This document shows positions 49,655-61,164 of a DNA stretch of 64,000 nucleotides, piece by piece. This stretch comes from Thuidium tamariscinum (Eukaryota; Streptophyta; Bryopsida; Hypnales; Thuidiaceae). The position numbers and the translations under genes are program-made. The DNA is taken from NCBI GenBank assembly GCA_947034885.2, contig OX344750.2:11278053-11342052 (forward strand), given 5' to 3'. The notes below the pieces were generated by a model, which worked only from the letters and a program-made list of their open reading frames with translations, searched no databases and had not been told where the DNA came from. Each line of letters starts with the position of its first letter. Position 1 is the first letter of the stretch.

Positions 49655-51536
49655 CCCCTAAAGGACCAAACCACGTTTTTTTTGGCAACATAGCAATTTT
49701 GGGTAGCTCACTACGGATGAAGTTTTTTTTTTCTTTGAAATTTTCACACATGTGCCCGAGTAGCTTTAGGGCCCAACAATTTTCATAACTTTTGACTTCA
49801 TGGTTAAGAAGTTATGGCATGATATGTTGTTTCCTTTGATTGGTGGGCAACAAAAAAAAACTTCTTTAAAAATTATTTTTTTAAGAAATTAAAATTTGAA
49901 ATTAGTTTCTCTGATTTTTATCTAAATAAAAAGATTTCAATCATTCCATTTTGATTAATGAGTCAAAAGTTATGAGGATTTTTAGTTTGAGGTAGTTTGT
50001 AGCTAGTTGTAGAATCTCTACACTACAAAAAAAGTTTGAAATTCTTTATTTAATTCAATTTTTAATTTTTTTGAAAATAAAAATAAAAATAGGGTGTATA
50101 TTGCTTAACAGAACATTACAACCATTGGAATTGTCTTCTGTTAACTCTATAAATAAATTGTTAATAATTTAGTATTTTGGCTCATTTTCTACTTCTTTCT
50201 ACTTACTATTTTTTTCCTATATGTTGTACAATTCCAAATGATCTGAAAATTTTCAAGCATGTAGCCAACTTCACTTGAAAGATGAATCCAAAGAGTTACA
50301 ATCATTTTTGACATTTTTCCATACAAATATGGTCTTCTGAAGTGCAATTGCCTAGATTTTTGCAGTGGTATAAGAATGATATTTGTCACTTCAAACACTA
50401 ATATCTTGCAATCTACATGGCGAAATTTTTTGAAATTTTTCCCACATCTTCTTAGACTTTTATTATAAAAGACCCTACCATTATTTGTCCAGAAATGATT
50501 TTTTCTTAAATTTTGGTAGTTGTTTAACCCCTAAAGGACCAAACTGTGTTTTTTTGGCAACATAGCAATTTCGGGCAACTCACTACAAATGGAGTTTTTA
50601 TTCTTTTTCTTTGAAATTTTCACACAATATGCGCCTGAGGAGTAGCTTTAAGGTCCAATAAGTTTCATTACATTTGACTACATAGTCAAAAAGTTATTGC
50701 ATGATATGTGATTTCCTTTGATCTCTGGGCAACTTGGGCAGATAAAAAAAACTTCTTTAAAAATAATTTTTTTTTAAAATGAAAAATTGAAATATTTTAT
50801 TTAGAATTTTGTGTATGCAGGAATCTTTGAATCATTCCATTTGGATTAGTGAGTCAAAAGTTATGAGGAGGTTTAGTTTGAGGTAGTTTGTGGCTAGTTA
50901 CAAAATTCCTACACTACAAAAAAAAGTTTGAAATCCTTTATTTAATACGATTTTTAACATTTTTGGCTAAAAATAATTGAAATAGGTGAAGATTGTTTAT
51001 TACAACATTTTAACCATTGGGATCAAAAAATTTCAATTCCATGAATAAATTGTTTACAATTTAGTGTTTTGGCTCATTTTCTACTTCTTTGTACTTGTTA
51101 TTTTTTTCTTCTATGTTTTACAACTCCAAATGATTTGAAATTTTTTTTGCATATAGCCAACTTGCCTTTAAGAATGAATCCAGAGAGTAACCACCAATTT
51201 GAACTTTTTTTCATACAAATGTAACCTTGTGAAGTACAGCTGCCCGGATTTCCACAGTGGTAAAAAAAGGATTTTTGTCACTTCAAACACTAATATCTTG
51301 CAATCTACACGGCGAAAATTGGTGAAATTTTTTCCACATCTATTTAAACTTGTGCTCTAAAAGATCCTATGGTTACTTTTGTCTAAAAATGTTTTTTTCT
51401 TAAAATTTGGTAGTTGTCTAAAAAAATGACAGTTTTGAAGCGGTTTTGGTGAAAACATAGTCAAAAACCTTTAGGGGTTAAAAAATGACAATTTTGAAGC
51501 GGATTTGGTGAAAACATAGTCAAAAACCTTTAGGGG
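49655..51536. mobile_element. TTAA-type MITE D, interrupted by E
   Basis: TTAA (49651-49654), then CCCCTAAAGGACCAAACC. The body to 50523 matches copies C and E. It is cut by E and resumes at 51482 with AATGACAATTTTGAAGCGG, ending in ACCTTTAGGGG at about 51536. The outer right flank reads TAAT rather than TTAA, a small decay. Confidence 0.75.
50528..51477. mobile_element. TTAA-flanked MITE E, nested inside D
   Basis: It starts CCCCTAAAGGACCAAACTG and ends AAAACCTTTAGGGG. TTAA lies at 50524-50527 and 51478-51481. Removing E and one TTAA rejoins D at a place where E itself reads GTAGTTGTCTAAAAAAATGA, so the insertion site inside D is fixed almost to the base. 950 bases, no coding capacity. Confidence 0.85.
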
Positions 51537-51539
51537 TAA

Positions 51540-52512
51540 TTCATCAATATTTATCTTTTAACAATTTCAATTATAGGAACCTTTAGTTAACTTGCTCAAG
51601 TACGTTTTTCCAAAAAATTTGAACAAATGTCTTCACCAATTGCAAGTTCAATGTGCTAAAACTTCAAAATGTATGCTTTTCTAGCCCTTTTAGAAGGTGA
51701 AGTTTTGTCTTTCAGCATTCTACGAGAAAAACCTGTATGTCCTATAACTTATGCATTTTATTCAATATGTTGAAAAATGAATTGAAAACATATGTAAATA
51801 TTATAACCAAAAAAGATTTTGAGTTCAATTTGTAAAAAATTATAAAGTGAAAGGTCATTAAATGAAAGATAAAACTATGTGCTAACAACTTTTAGAAAAA
51901 TTTGAGAATTGTTAATTTGACAATGGTATAAATGTTCTTATAAATAATTAGTACATTTTATATGTATTTTTATTTGAAAATCTTCAAAATTGAAAACAAA
52001 AATGACTTTATATGTTTTATCTACTTGCATCGCTTGCAAAATTAATTAAAACTCTTCATAATTTTTACCTCATTATTTGGAGTTATATGGTTAATTTTTT
52101 GGGGTATAGGTATCAATTTTTACAATTAAAAAAGAAATTATATTTATAGAAGATATTTTTTGGTGCCTAGTTTGACATTGAAAGTGAAAAAAAGAAAAAC
52201 ATTCTAACTTTTGCAATATTTGTTGGAATGACACAAAACAAAGCTTCACACATAGATTTTAATGAGTAGCATCCTCCAATAGGATTCCTGCAAAAACTCC
52301 AAATTATAAAGTTTTCAAACAAGTTGTTTCATAAATCCCTATTTAAGACCTTGGGTCTTTCATAAATCATTCACTTGCAACTTCTAAGAAAAATGGAGAA
52401 AGAAAAGAGATTGATTGGCTCTTGCAATTAATAATACTCTTTTTCTTTAATTCATTCAATGATTAAAGAGGTCAATTCAAGGACCATCTCATGTCCATTT
52501 TACAACCATTTA
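51540..52512. other. AT-rich DNA, no gene seen
   Basis: No open frame or element ends were found. Confidence 0.35.
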
Positions 52513-52668
52513 AGGTAAATCATCCCATTACAAACCAAATGAGAGCACACCCATTGCGGGTCAAATTGTATTGGTGGTGTACATTTAAGAACTTGAATGT
52601 ACACCACCACTAAAATCTGACCCACGATGGGTCTACTCCCATTTATTTTGTAATGGGATAATTCACCC
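52513..52668. repeat. Long near-perfect hairpin, 65-75-bp stem
   Basis: The left arm (ATCCCATTACAAA ... TGGTGGTGTACATT) and right arm (AATGTACACCACCA ... TTTTGTAATGGGAT) pair over 65 bases with about 11 mismatches by eye, around a loop of about 8 bases (52587-52594). Pairing continues outward for about 10 more bases. It could be a snap-back MITE or a young plant microRNA-type precursor. It lies close to the probable transcript end of the 54-kb gene. Confidence 0.75.
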
Positions 52669-52719
52669 TTTATAGGACCATCCTTAATGCTCGAACTGTT
52701 TTCAAGCCCTCTCCTGTAG

Positions 52720-54227
52720 TGTTTTTATGTTTTTTCTGCACCCTTGGAGCGAGTTGGGGGGACCAACAAGGAGGTCAGTCGGTTTACTCCGATCTCACGG
52801 AGAGAGCATGATGTGCAGGAGCCTTCAAGGCAAGCTGGGTCATAAACGTGAGGATTGTTTAGTTTGTGTTTTATTGCTGCTCCTAGGCCGCTAAGTTAGT
52901 GGCTGGGTTTTGTTTCATCTTTTCTTTTAGTAAAGGTTCCTTTACTGATGTCATAAATAAAATTAAGAAAATGTGAGGATTCACAATTTCACATGGCAAG
53001 AATTCCACAGTAACAATGCCGAAAAGGACATAAAATCATTTAACGGGCAAAACCACCACGACAGTCAGCGGATGACAGTACATTCGTTCAGAGACAACTG
53101 AACTGCCTGCCCAGCGGAAGATTCACATTCATTCTAAGCTTAATGATTCTGCCATACACGGCACCTGGTCGAAGACTACAAACAGTGTTTTTCCCCAAGC
53201 TGACTAAGCAAATTCTGACTGCGATCAACCTGGAGCAGACTGAGCATGACGGGCGCACCGTTCAAGAAAAATCATGTGCCAGATCTCAACAGTAGTACTT
53301 CCGATAATTCTGATAAAAAGCAACTGCACAAAAAGATACTAAATCTGGAGACTCTGGACCTGCCGAGTCAGTGAAGACAAAAGCAATTGCAAAAAACCAG
53401 AACAGTTTCAAGGTTGCTCGCTGCACCTCTCACTAGGCAATGATAAGGTCGTCAGGATTCCGAGTAAGTTAATCCGACATTCACTGAACACAAGGAAACT
53501 TGACTTCCATCAAACAATCAAAGACAGTCAAGCATCATGTGGCCCACAAATAATTGAAAATGAACACGAAACCATTAACGTTTCCGGTTTGGCACATGCA
53601 AAAGTTGCACGCACACAGATTTCATGCGAGTAGAGCAATAAAAGACAAAAAAAAAAGTTTCGTGTAAAAGGCAGGTCACAGTGTGTAAGCGAACGTAATG
53701 TTTTTGGCAAGGAGGACATAATGTACATTTCTTCTTGGACCGTGCATGAGAGAGAAAGATCTCAAAATTGGCATGAAATCGGTGGCGACGCATGGTGCTT
53801 GCTCACACCCAGCTAGCAAGTTAGTGACTCCTCAATCAGTCTCCCTGTAACCTCTGCAATCACAGCAGCATAATATTAACGAATGGCAGCGAATTCTGTC
53901 CCACGTATAAGTATTCCTACGAGCCTGCAATCACAGCAAGCTCGGATCAATACGTGCGTTCTTAACCCTAATTCTTTCCTCCGTCCGTCAGTCAGATGGA
54001 TCATCACCGCACGAGATGTGCACACAAGAGAACACCAGTGACTAAAGATCGTCTTATCACTTGCATGTCTTAACTCTGAAGCTCGTTCAGCTGCTTTTCC
54101 AGGCATCAATCCCCACCAAACATCTAGCATCGATTGACCGCCCAAACAGATCATCATAAGAGTAAGGAGATTAAAAAATCGTCCGCTCCAGAGCATTCAT
54201 ATAAACGCGACCGCGCCCGATCCCCTC
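52720..54227 (-). other. Probable 3' UTR / downstream region of the NTPase gene
   Basis: Less AT-rich, non-repetitive and without a convincing open frame, unlike the DNA to its left. On the minus strand an AATAAA signal occurs at about 52872-52877. The simplest reading is a long 3' UTR, possibly spliced, of the gene at 54228-55046. A separate non-coding gene cannot be excluded. Confidence 0.4.
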
Positions 54228-55046
54228 TCACAGCAAAAACTCCGAGGACATCTTCCTCCGCTTCTCCGCTGGTTCCTCCTCGCCCACCAGATGATGCTGA
54301 TGATCGGTCGAAGACAAGATATCCGTCGCCAAGATTTTCAGCAACGACTCCGAGGAGCCCGTGGTCCCCGCCTGCAACTCCATCGCGGCCCCCGCACTCG
54401 CCGCACTCCCAACAATATTCTGCAACAAATCCTCTACTTGCAACGCCGCCGCATCCCGATTGGATTTCGTTAGGGTTAGAATCGCAGTATCCGGTCGCTT
54501 CTTGATCGCCTCCACAAAAGGCAGGTCATGTCCGAACCGACAAGCAGGGAGTGACCCGAACACCGCCACTTGTGGCGAAGCCAGCAACGCCATGAGCGAC
54601 TCCTTGAAGTCATTGCTCTGGAGCTCCATCCGCCCCACTTCGTCCACCACGTGCAGCTTAATAGCTTTGCTCGGCGTCAACAACGGCAACACCGTCTTCT
54701 CGAAAGCCTCCAATGCGAAATAGTATTTCCCCACCTTCGGACCACACCCCCGCCGCAACCGGGAGAGAGGCGCCCGCTCGCCAGCAAAAGTCTCCACGTC
54801 TAACCCTATCTTCTCTCCCGTCTTGGGATTGCGAGCTTCTAGAGTGTAGAACCCCGCCACAGCATCTTTAGGCAGCTTCTTCACGGCATTCAAGACAAGA
54901 GAAGTCTTGCCAACTCCGGGTTGCCCTGTGACAAACACATTGATGGCAGAAGAAGAAGGGGGCGGCTCGATCGCGGTCAGGTCCGCGTCCACCTCGGTAC
55001 CAACCATGATCACGGGGACCAGGAACAAGTGCACAACACCATCCAA
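54228..55046 (-). CDS. THEP1/NTPCR-type nucleoside-triphosphatase
   Basis: An intronless 272-residue frame. Residues 31-44 carry the Walker A motif GQPGVGKTS after the beta strand INVFVT, and the Walker B motif is VVDEVGRMEL. Between them are the family hallmarks GFYTLEARNPKTGEKIGLDV and VGKYYFALEAFE. Later come GSLPACRF, LPFVEAIKKRPDTAIL and TKSNRD. These match the cancer-related NTPase (NTPCR/THEP1) family, AAA-like enzymes that hydrolyse NTPs to NDPs; their cellular role is poorly known. The family core is about 190 residues. Here there is an added C-terminal tail of about 50 residues, low in complexity and ending near a basic EKRRKM cluster (possible nuclear signal). Two starts are possible: ATG 55046 or ATG 55007 (MVGTEV). 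The second gives a more typical N-terminus. The gene stands alone, with a CT-rich leader upstream. Confidence 0.9.
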   Translation of the reverse strand: MDGVVHLFLVPVIMVGTEVDADLTAIEPPPSSSAINVFVTGQPGVGKTSLVLNAVKKLPKDAVAGFYTLEARNPKTGEKIGLDVETFAGERAPLSRLRRGCGPKVGKYYFALEAFEKTVLPLLTPSKAIKLHVVDEVGRMELQSNDFKESLMALLASPQVAVFGSLPACRFGHDLPFVEAIKKRPDTAILTLTKSNRDAAALQVEDLLQNIVGSAASAGAAMELQAGTTGSSESLLKILATDILSSTDHQHHLVGEEEPAEKRRKMSSEFLL

Positions 55047-55078
55047 AACGGAGCCACGAGGTCAGAGGGAGGGATGCG

Positions 55079-55105
55079 AGGAGAGACAGAGAGAGAGAGA
55101 AAGAC
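55079..55105 (-). promoter_or_regulatory. CT-rich leader of the NTPase gene
   Basis: A (CT)n-type tract on the minus strand about 35-60 bases before ATG 55046. Such pyrimidine stretches are common in plant 5' UTRs and core promoters. No clear TATA box was seen upstream. Confidence 0.4.
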
Positions 55106-55332
55106 AATTGTGAAGAGGACGAGAGGCAATTGGGCGAGCTCGAGACAGAGGGCGGGGACAGAATGAAGCAAGCTTGCGAGAGAGACGAGGTGATTAGAGA
55201 GTGGGACGGGGGGGAAGCTTCGGAGCTGGCCTGTCATGCTAACAGGCCATTCAGGCGTGACTATCATCCGACTAGAGCAGTTGAGGACCAAGGCTAGAAA
55301 CATGATAATAGTCAAAAATAATTTTTTTTAAA

Positions 55333-55554
55333 CCCCTAAACGATGAGCCGGTGGCCGTGGAATTGAGGAATTTTGATACTATGGGAATCATTGGTTCAAA
55401 AAAAATCTAAAAACACATGTTGGAAGTCAAAGCACTGTAGAAAATCTTCCTTTTCCACCCCTAATTCCGAGGATGAATGATTGCAATTTTGTCCTACATA
55501 GAAAGATTCCCTAAAGTTCATCGACCAGAAAATGGCTTCGGCGTCGTTTAAGGG
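55333..55554. mobile_element. TTAA-flanked MITE I (CCCCTAAACG ends)
   Basis: It starts CCCCTAAACGATGAGCC and ends GGCGTCGTTTAAGGG, followed by TTAA (55555-55558). On the left TTAA sits one base out (55328-55331). 222 bases. Together with F it forms a subfamily whose ends read TAAACG/TAAACAACG rather than TAAAGGACC. Confidence 0.7.
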
Positions 55555-55558
55555 TTAA

Positions 55559-58500
55559 ATGGGCTATTTCATGAGAAATGGTACGGAAAAGTGGTTACAA
55601 ACTATAAGATATATGGAGTTTGTTAGTTTGCTTGAATTTCACATTTTCAAAATTTTCATTGTGATATTAAAAGAAAATGGAATCTATTTTTCTTAGAATC
55701 AAATAAAGCAATTGAAGGTCATTGCTAGAAATTTGATATTTGCAATGAAAAGGGGGGGTCTCATAGTCTAGAAAAGTGGTTTTAGAAATCTAGAATGTAA
55801 ATTTCTCAAACATTGCAGCAATGCAAAATCTAAAACAATCATGAATTTCTCAAATGGGCTAGCTATCTCATAGCAACTTGCAACATAACATTCTGATGTG
55901 CAATGAAATTTTGAATATTTTTCTCAATATCTTTCTACAAATAGTATACCAAATTCTAAACTCATTTCTCAAATTAAATATTTTTTTTATAAAGAAAATT
56001 TAAAAAGAATTTAGTTAAGAAGATTGTCTTTTTAGTCAACCATTCAAAAATTTCATGTTTAAGAAAATTAATGTCCTAAAATTTTTTCATTTATTTTCCA
56101 ACTCATTTTTTTACCAAATTTGCAATGACAATGTCTATTGTACTATAGACAAATCTTTTTAAATTCAATGATGGTTTTATGATTTGTTTTTTATAATTCT
56201 TATATGGAAGTTGGAAATTGATTATGAATTACTCAACTTTTCATGCTTGAATTGAATATACATTTCAATCCAATTAGTCTAGAATGATAGGCCCTAATCT
56301 ATTGATTATTAAATACTCATTTATACTTAAAGAGGGGACCAAAGGAAAAATATAATATGAAGCCAATAGATTGGATTCAATTTCATTAAATGATCTATAT
56401 AAGAGTGTTTTTTTTGAAGATTTGATCATTCTTTTAGAAGGATGAAAAGTTGTTTGGGCAAGGCATCATCCTTAATGTTATTCATTGTCATCTAAATTAT
56501 GGACTTTGAAGTACTTAAGGGCTAGAGTAAGTATGTTGAATTTCCATCTTATTATTAAAACTATCCCATCTATATTCTTATCTAAAACGTAATCTTTTAA
56601 ACATGAGATTCCAATGTCAATTTTGTATTAGCCTATATCAACACTTTGATTTTTCTTGGTTTATTGATACAATGCTTATTATAAATTGCAAGCTAAGAAA
56701 ATTTATAATCCTTTCTCACTTGCCAACAAGATTTGATATAATTTTGGAAGATTGAAAAACATAACTAGTAGATGTTTAATATTTGGATACTCTATAAGTA
56801 TATTTACATTATCAAATTTTTTTTATTAGATTTCAAAATCTAGAAATAAAAAGATATTTAAGTATCTCTATACCATTTAATATTCTAATAGAAAATATAT
56901 TTTTTTCTATTAATGTACTTATTAGATCAATGAATTGATCAATGAAACTTCTAAATTATTTAGTGGTAAAGTGTATCATAAAGTTAAAGTGCAATAAAGA
57001 CCCGGCTTTTGGTCAAAATAAATGTTGAGGATTAAGCATGAAATTAGAATTTTGGTCAATTTTTCACTTTAATTCGAGCATGAACCTTGAGATGAAAATT
57101 TGGTCATAATTTAATAGAATTTTATGTGAAAATGAAGCTTTGCCATTATTTTGAAGGTTATTGAACCTATTATATTATATAAATTTGTAACATTTAATTT
57201 TATAATTTGAAGGAGCCTTACATCTTCAAAACAATTGAAGAACTTTGTTTGTTTTGAAAGAAATAGAGAAATAACTTCCAAAATTTATTATTTAAAAGAT
57301 GAAATTAGACTTGCTTATCAAGATTCATACGTGTGGACAATATAGAACCATCAATCTATTTTTGATACAAAAATCATTTGTATGGATAACATATAACCAT
57401 TAATCCATTTTGAATAACAAGATGAAAGTTACAAGAGAGGTTGGGTTTTGTAAAATTGCATGGAGTATTCTTTTCAAAAATAGAGATTTATTCCTAAATA
57501 CCCCAAGGTCTTTTTGAGCTTCTTGGATTTGTTCAATACTAAACAAGGGACTAATTTTTGATAATTTTTATCAATTTTTAAGAAATGTAACCATGTGAAT
57601 TCAAATTAGTCATCTTATGTATCATACAAGAAAACAAAAACACAATAATGTCACTTGTTGATTGAAAGTTTATCATATTTTACCAAGAGATGTTATGACT
57701 TTGAACATGATTTGAAGTCTTTTATTCCTCTTGTTGCTAGTCAAATTTGAAATTGAGGTTAAAGGATGTAACATGCATAGCCTTAATCAATTTATGACTT
57801 TTAAAAATCTATTCTACTAACATTGCTTTTAGTGAATTTTGGATGTGATTTTTTCACAAGATTGAGTGAGTTTGAAGCTCACCTTTAGAACCTCCAAGCA
57901 CTAAGAAATCAAGATTTGTAATGAATATTCTTTAAAGTCCTTTAAAATCTATTTTAAGCATCAAAAATTTGATTTGAAGAACATTGGTTTTGTGTGCCTG
58001 TGTGTGTAATTTTACTTAAATAGTACATTATTTTACTTCAAAGTTGGGTCGACACCAAAATATAGTGTCACAACTATGTAGAAGTTAATTAAAGTGACCT
58101 TATTTTTTGCTCTCACATATTTTTTTTTATGGATTTTATACTATACACCCTTTAGGACAAATGACATACAAATTTATATAGAGTATTATTTAAACACTAG
58201 AAAAATTGAATATGAATCCATTTATATACAACGAAATCAAAATTTCTACTACTAAAGTGTAATAATAATTGCCTTAAAGATTTAAATACTTGAAAATCTC
58301 TAATTTCTTCTCAATAGTTGTAAGTTGGACTTCAATTCTGAAACAAACATCTAGCAAACTTTCTAATTTGAGGATTCACATCAAGCAAATTCACATATTT
58401 TAGATGGATAGTTTCCAATTTGACATACTCCAAAGCCTTTACTACCACAACATTGGTTTCTTAAGGCATATAATTAAAGTAGATATAAATTACTATTTGA

Positions 58501-58914
58501 GGTCCATTTATTCTTGGTTTTTAGGTGAGATTGCTATGAATATAGCTACAACTATATAAGCAACAAAGTACAAATCAAAGCCTAACTTCGAAAATTTGAT
58601 ATACCCAATTCCATCTAAGATAAAACTATTATATTGTGCTATTAAATTATGTATTGAAATGCAACAACAAACTTGGAAAGTTGTAAAAAATATGGTTATG
58701 TAGTCTAGTCCAAAAATAAATAATATTCTTGTAAACATTACCATTGCAAAAAAAGAATTTGATCTCTGTTTGGATATGAACCAAAAAAATTATTTTTTAT
58801 ACAACTATCCTCCTTTGATGACGAAGTCAATTTTTCTTGTATGGTTCATAAGTGCAATTTTATATGACCAAGTGCATAGATGACAAATTATATATTGCTT
58901 TAGTATATTCATTT
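55559..58914. other. AT-rich DNA, no gene seen
   Basis: No coding frame or repeat with clear ends. ATGGATAACATATAACCATTAATCC-like words occur twice near 57340-57410 as a short direct repeat. Confidence 0.35.
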
Positions 58915-58918
58915 TTAA

Positions 58919-59496
58919 CCTTTAATTCATTAAATAAATTATCATGGCAATTTCTAAAATTTTAAAGGTATATTATAAAATGCAACTTCAAAGTAGAATT
59001 TAATGATGAATCTTAAATCATAATTATAAATTTTGATCCGTGTATCATATCTATATAGATATATCAATTTGCAAACAAGTCATTGTTTTTCAGTCAAATT
59101 TGAAGCCAAAAATTGAAAATTCCTCCCATAATTGATTGTAAATTGAGTGTTTGTAATTTCATAAGAATTTTTATCTTTTAAGTTCTAAATTTAAAGTTTT
59201 AATCATAGTAATTTTTGTAGATTTTTCTTTTTCTTTTTCTTTTTCATTCAAGTTATTTAGGAGGGGTCATTATTGAAATTGAAAAATGTTATTTTTTGAG
59301 GTCAAACCTACTTGTATTCTTAGAATTATAGAATATTTGCAAAACAAAATCCTTAGAATCTATTTTGTACAAATGTTGGAGAATTAATACAAGAATCTTT
59401 AAAAAAATGGATGGATGAAAAAAGGCATTTTTGTTTGCTTTAGATGTGTTTGTATTCATTTATTACTCAAAATTTATATATTTGATCTTTCAAGGG
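58919..59496. mobile_element. TTAA-flanked MITE H, sister of G
   Basis: TTAA (58915-58918), then CCTTTAATTCATT; the right end is GATCTTTCAAGGG then TTAA (59497-59500). The body aligns with G over its length (for example TTGAAGCCAAAAATTGAAAA near 59100). The left terminus is decayed. A (TTTTTC)n run lies near 59222-59245. Confidence 0.6.
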
Positions 59497-59500
59497 TTAA

Positions 59501-59946
59501 TTGCTACAAAGTTCATATATTGTTGTCTAACTAGACGTCTTGTCCAAATAATTTTTCATTCATCCAAAGCAATGTAGATAACCTTCATTTATGACTTCAT
59601 TTGATGGAATTTGGGTGAAAAATATAATGACAAAAAGATACACAGTAAACTAAAACAATTCAAATGTTAAAACAATTTAAAGTTTGAAACACTTCAAAAA
59701 GTAATTAAATTTTTAAAAGGATTAATAGTTTCTCCGGAGACCAGCTGTGGACTAGGTGATTGAAGAATCATATCCTCTGCCACTCACCTTCGAAAGCATT
59801 CACGTCCACGTTTTGCAATGGCATTTTGAGACCCCATCTCCGCAGTTTTGAATACTCAAATTGTTACTGAAGAAGAAGAACAAAGACAAGTGAGATGGCA
59901 GAGACAGCCATGGACTGAAGCAGAAGCGAAGACATAGATCTCCTTG
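59501..59946. other. Transition to gene-like DNA
   Basis: The first half is AT-rich. From about 59735 the base composition becomes gene-like (AGACCAGCTGTGGACTAGG onward), probably the 5' flank or leader of the next unit. Confidence 0.35.
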
Positions 59947-60108
59947 ATGAACCCAATTGCTGCAAAACTTTTCTTTGCTCATGTTTCCGAAGAATTGAGT
60001 GGTGGCCGAATTTGCGTTTGGCTGGATGAGCAGAATCGCGAAGGAGCTGTTTTCAAAGCTTCTGGTACTGCTTTACTCTTAGATGGTTGCTTCCAGCTTG
60101 AATCTTAG
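59947..60108 (+). CDS. Short open frame or first exon, unrecognised
   Basis: A 53-codon frame beginning MNPIAAKLFFAHVSEELSGG, with a balanced, protein-like composition. It ends in TAG directly before GTTCGC. It could be a short gene or the first exon of a spliced gene covering 59.9-61.5 kb. I recognise no domain. It has gene-like codon use, unlike the AT-rich DNA to the left. Confidence 0.4.
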   Translation: MNPIAAKLFFAHVSEELSGGRICVWLDEQNREGAVFKASGTALLLDGCFQLES

Positions 60109-60232
60109 GTTCGCTGGGTTTCTTCGAGGTCTTGATCTTCTGTATGAGGCTGACTTTGGCTATTTTTCTTATCTCTGTACGCTCTTCTACACACTTCTCC
60201 AGTTCGCCACTAGTGTAGCCTCTTTTGTTGTG

Positions 60233-60570
60233 GAGAATGTGGGAACCCTATATTTTTTGGGGGGGCACAATTGTGTTCTGAAATTCATGGAATGATTTCA
60301 GAAGCAGTCAATCGAGGTACGACACTGCAAGGTGTGGAAGATCAATGAATTACACTGTGATTTGTGAAAGAATGAATTTCTATCAGTTCCTCACCTCATC
60401 AGTTATTATTGAGAATGTGGAAACCCTACGTTTTTTCTCATGGCACAATTTCGTTATGAAATTCATGGAATGATTTCAGAAGCAGTCATTTGAAGTACGA
60501 GACTGGGTGGGGTGGAAGATTAATGGATAGTGTGACTTGTAGAAGAAGGAATTTGTATCAGTTTCCCCAC
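60233..60570 (+). repeat. Tandem duplication, period 178
   Basis: GAGAATGTGG-AACCCTA, AAATTCATGGAATGATTTCA and AGAAGCAGTCA occur in the same order at 60233-60390 and 60411-60570. This is an imperfect direct duplication of about 160-178 bases within the gene-like stretch, probably intronic or UTR. Confidence 0.75.
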
Positions 60571-60789
60571 TTCGATGTTTAAATCCAGTGCTCCGAAGAC
60601 CTTACGAGGTCTTACTCTTTTTATTTTTAAGGATCTTTGTGCCGGAGCCTTGTTGTTCGCTCAGAGCTAATAAGGACTTTGGTGTAGCTTTGAGTAGCAC
60701 ATTTGAATTTTCAAAGTTGTGGATGCGTATCGCAAAACCCTAAGGTAGAATTGTAGTAGTTTTGAAGATCCTAGTGTACATTGAAATCA

Positions 60790-60966
60790 ATGATGAAGGA
60801 AATCAACCCTAGGGAAACAATTTTTCTTGAGATTTGGATTGGACCTATTAGCGCCCATTCTGATCTTATTACAAACCCTAGGGTTTGTGATTTGTGGTCT
60901 GTGGTTTATGAGGACCGCAAGGTTTTGCTACAGGAGCTACATGAGCAATCTGACGATGAGCTTTGA
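60790..60966 (+). CDS. Possible exon, unrecognised
   Basis: An open frame beginning MKEINPRETIFLEIWIGPIS with protein-like composition, ending at TGA 60966. Inside it lies a palindromic double telobox, CAAACCCTAGGGTTTG (60872-60887); telobox motifs are common near plant genes for growth and translation. It may be an exon of the same unit as 59947-60108 and 61165-61488, or chance. No family assigned. Confidence 0.3.
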   Translation: MMKEINPRETIFLEIWIGPISAHSDLITNPRVCDLWSVVYEDRKVLLQELHEQSDDEL

Positions 60967-61164
60967 ATTTGCAGGCAAGGAGGGTGTAACATAAACTATC
61001 AACGTCAACTAATTTTGTAGAATTCAAGGGAGAAGTTGTGAATTAGAATCTGAAGATGCTTTTAAGGGACCGCCCAAAACGAAGTTCGAAGCGTCTCTAT
61101 GAAGTGCCAGTACTACACAGACAACATGTAGAACAGACATACCTCTCTTCAGCAGAAGAGAACG

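Noticed and set aside
54134..55315. Several plus-strand and shifted minus-strand frames over the NTPase gene
   Set aside because: Shadows of the NTPase reading frame in GC-richer coding DNA.
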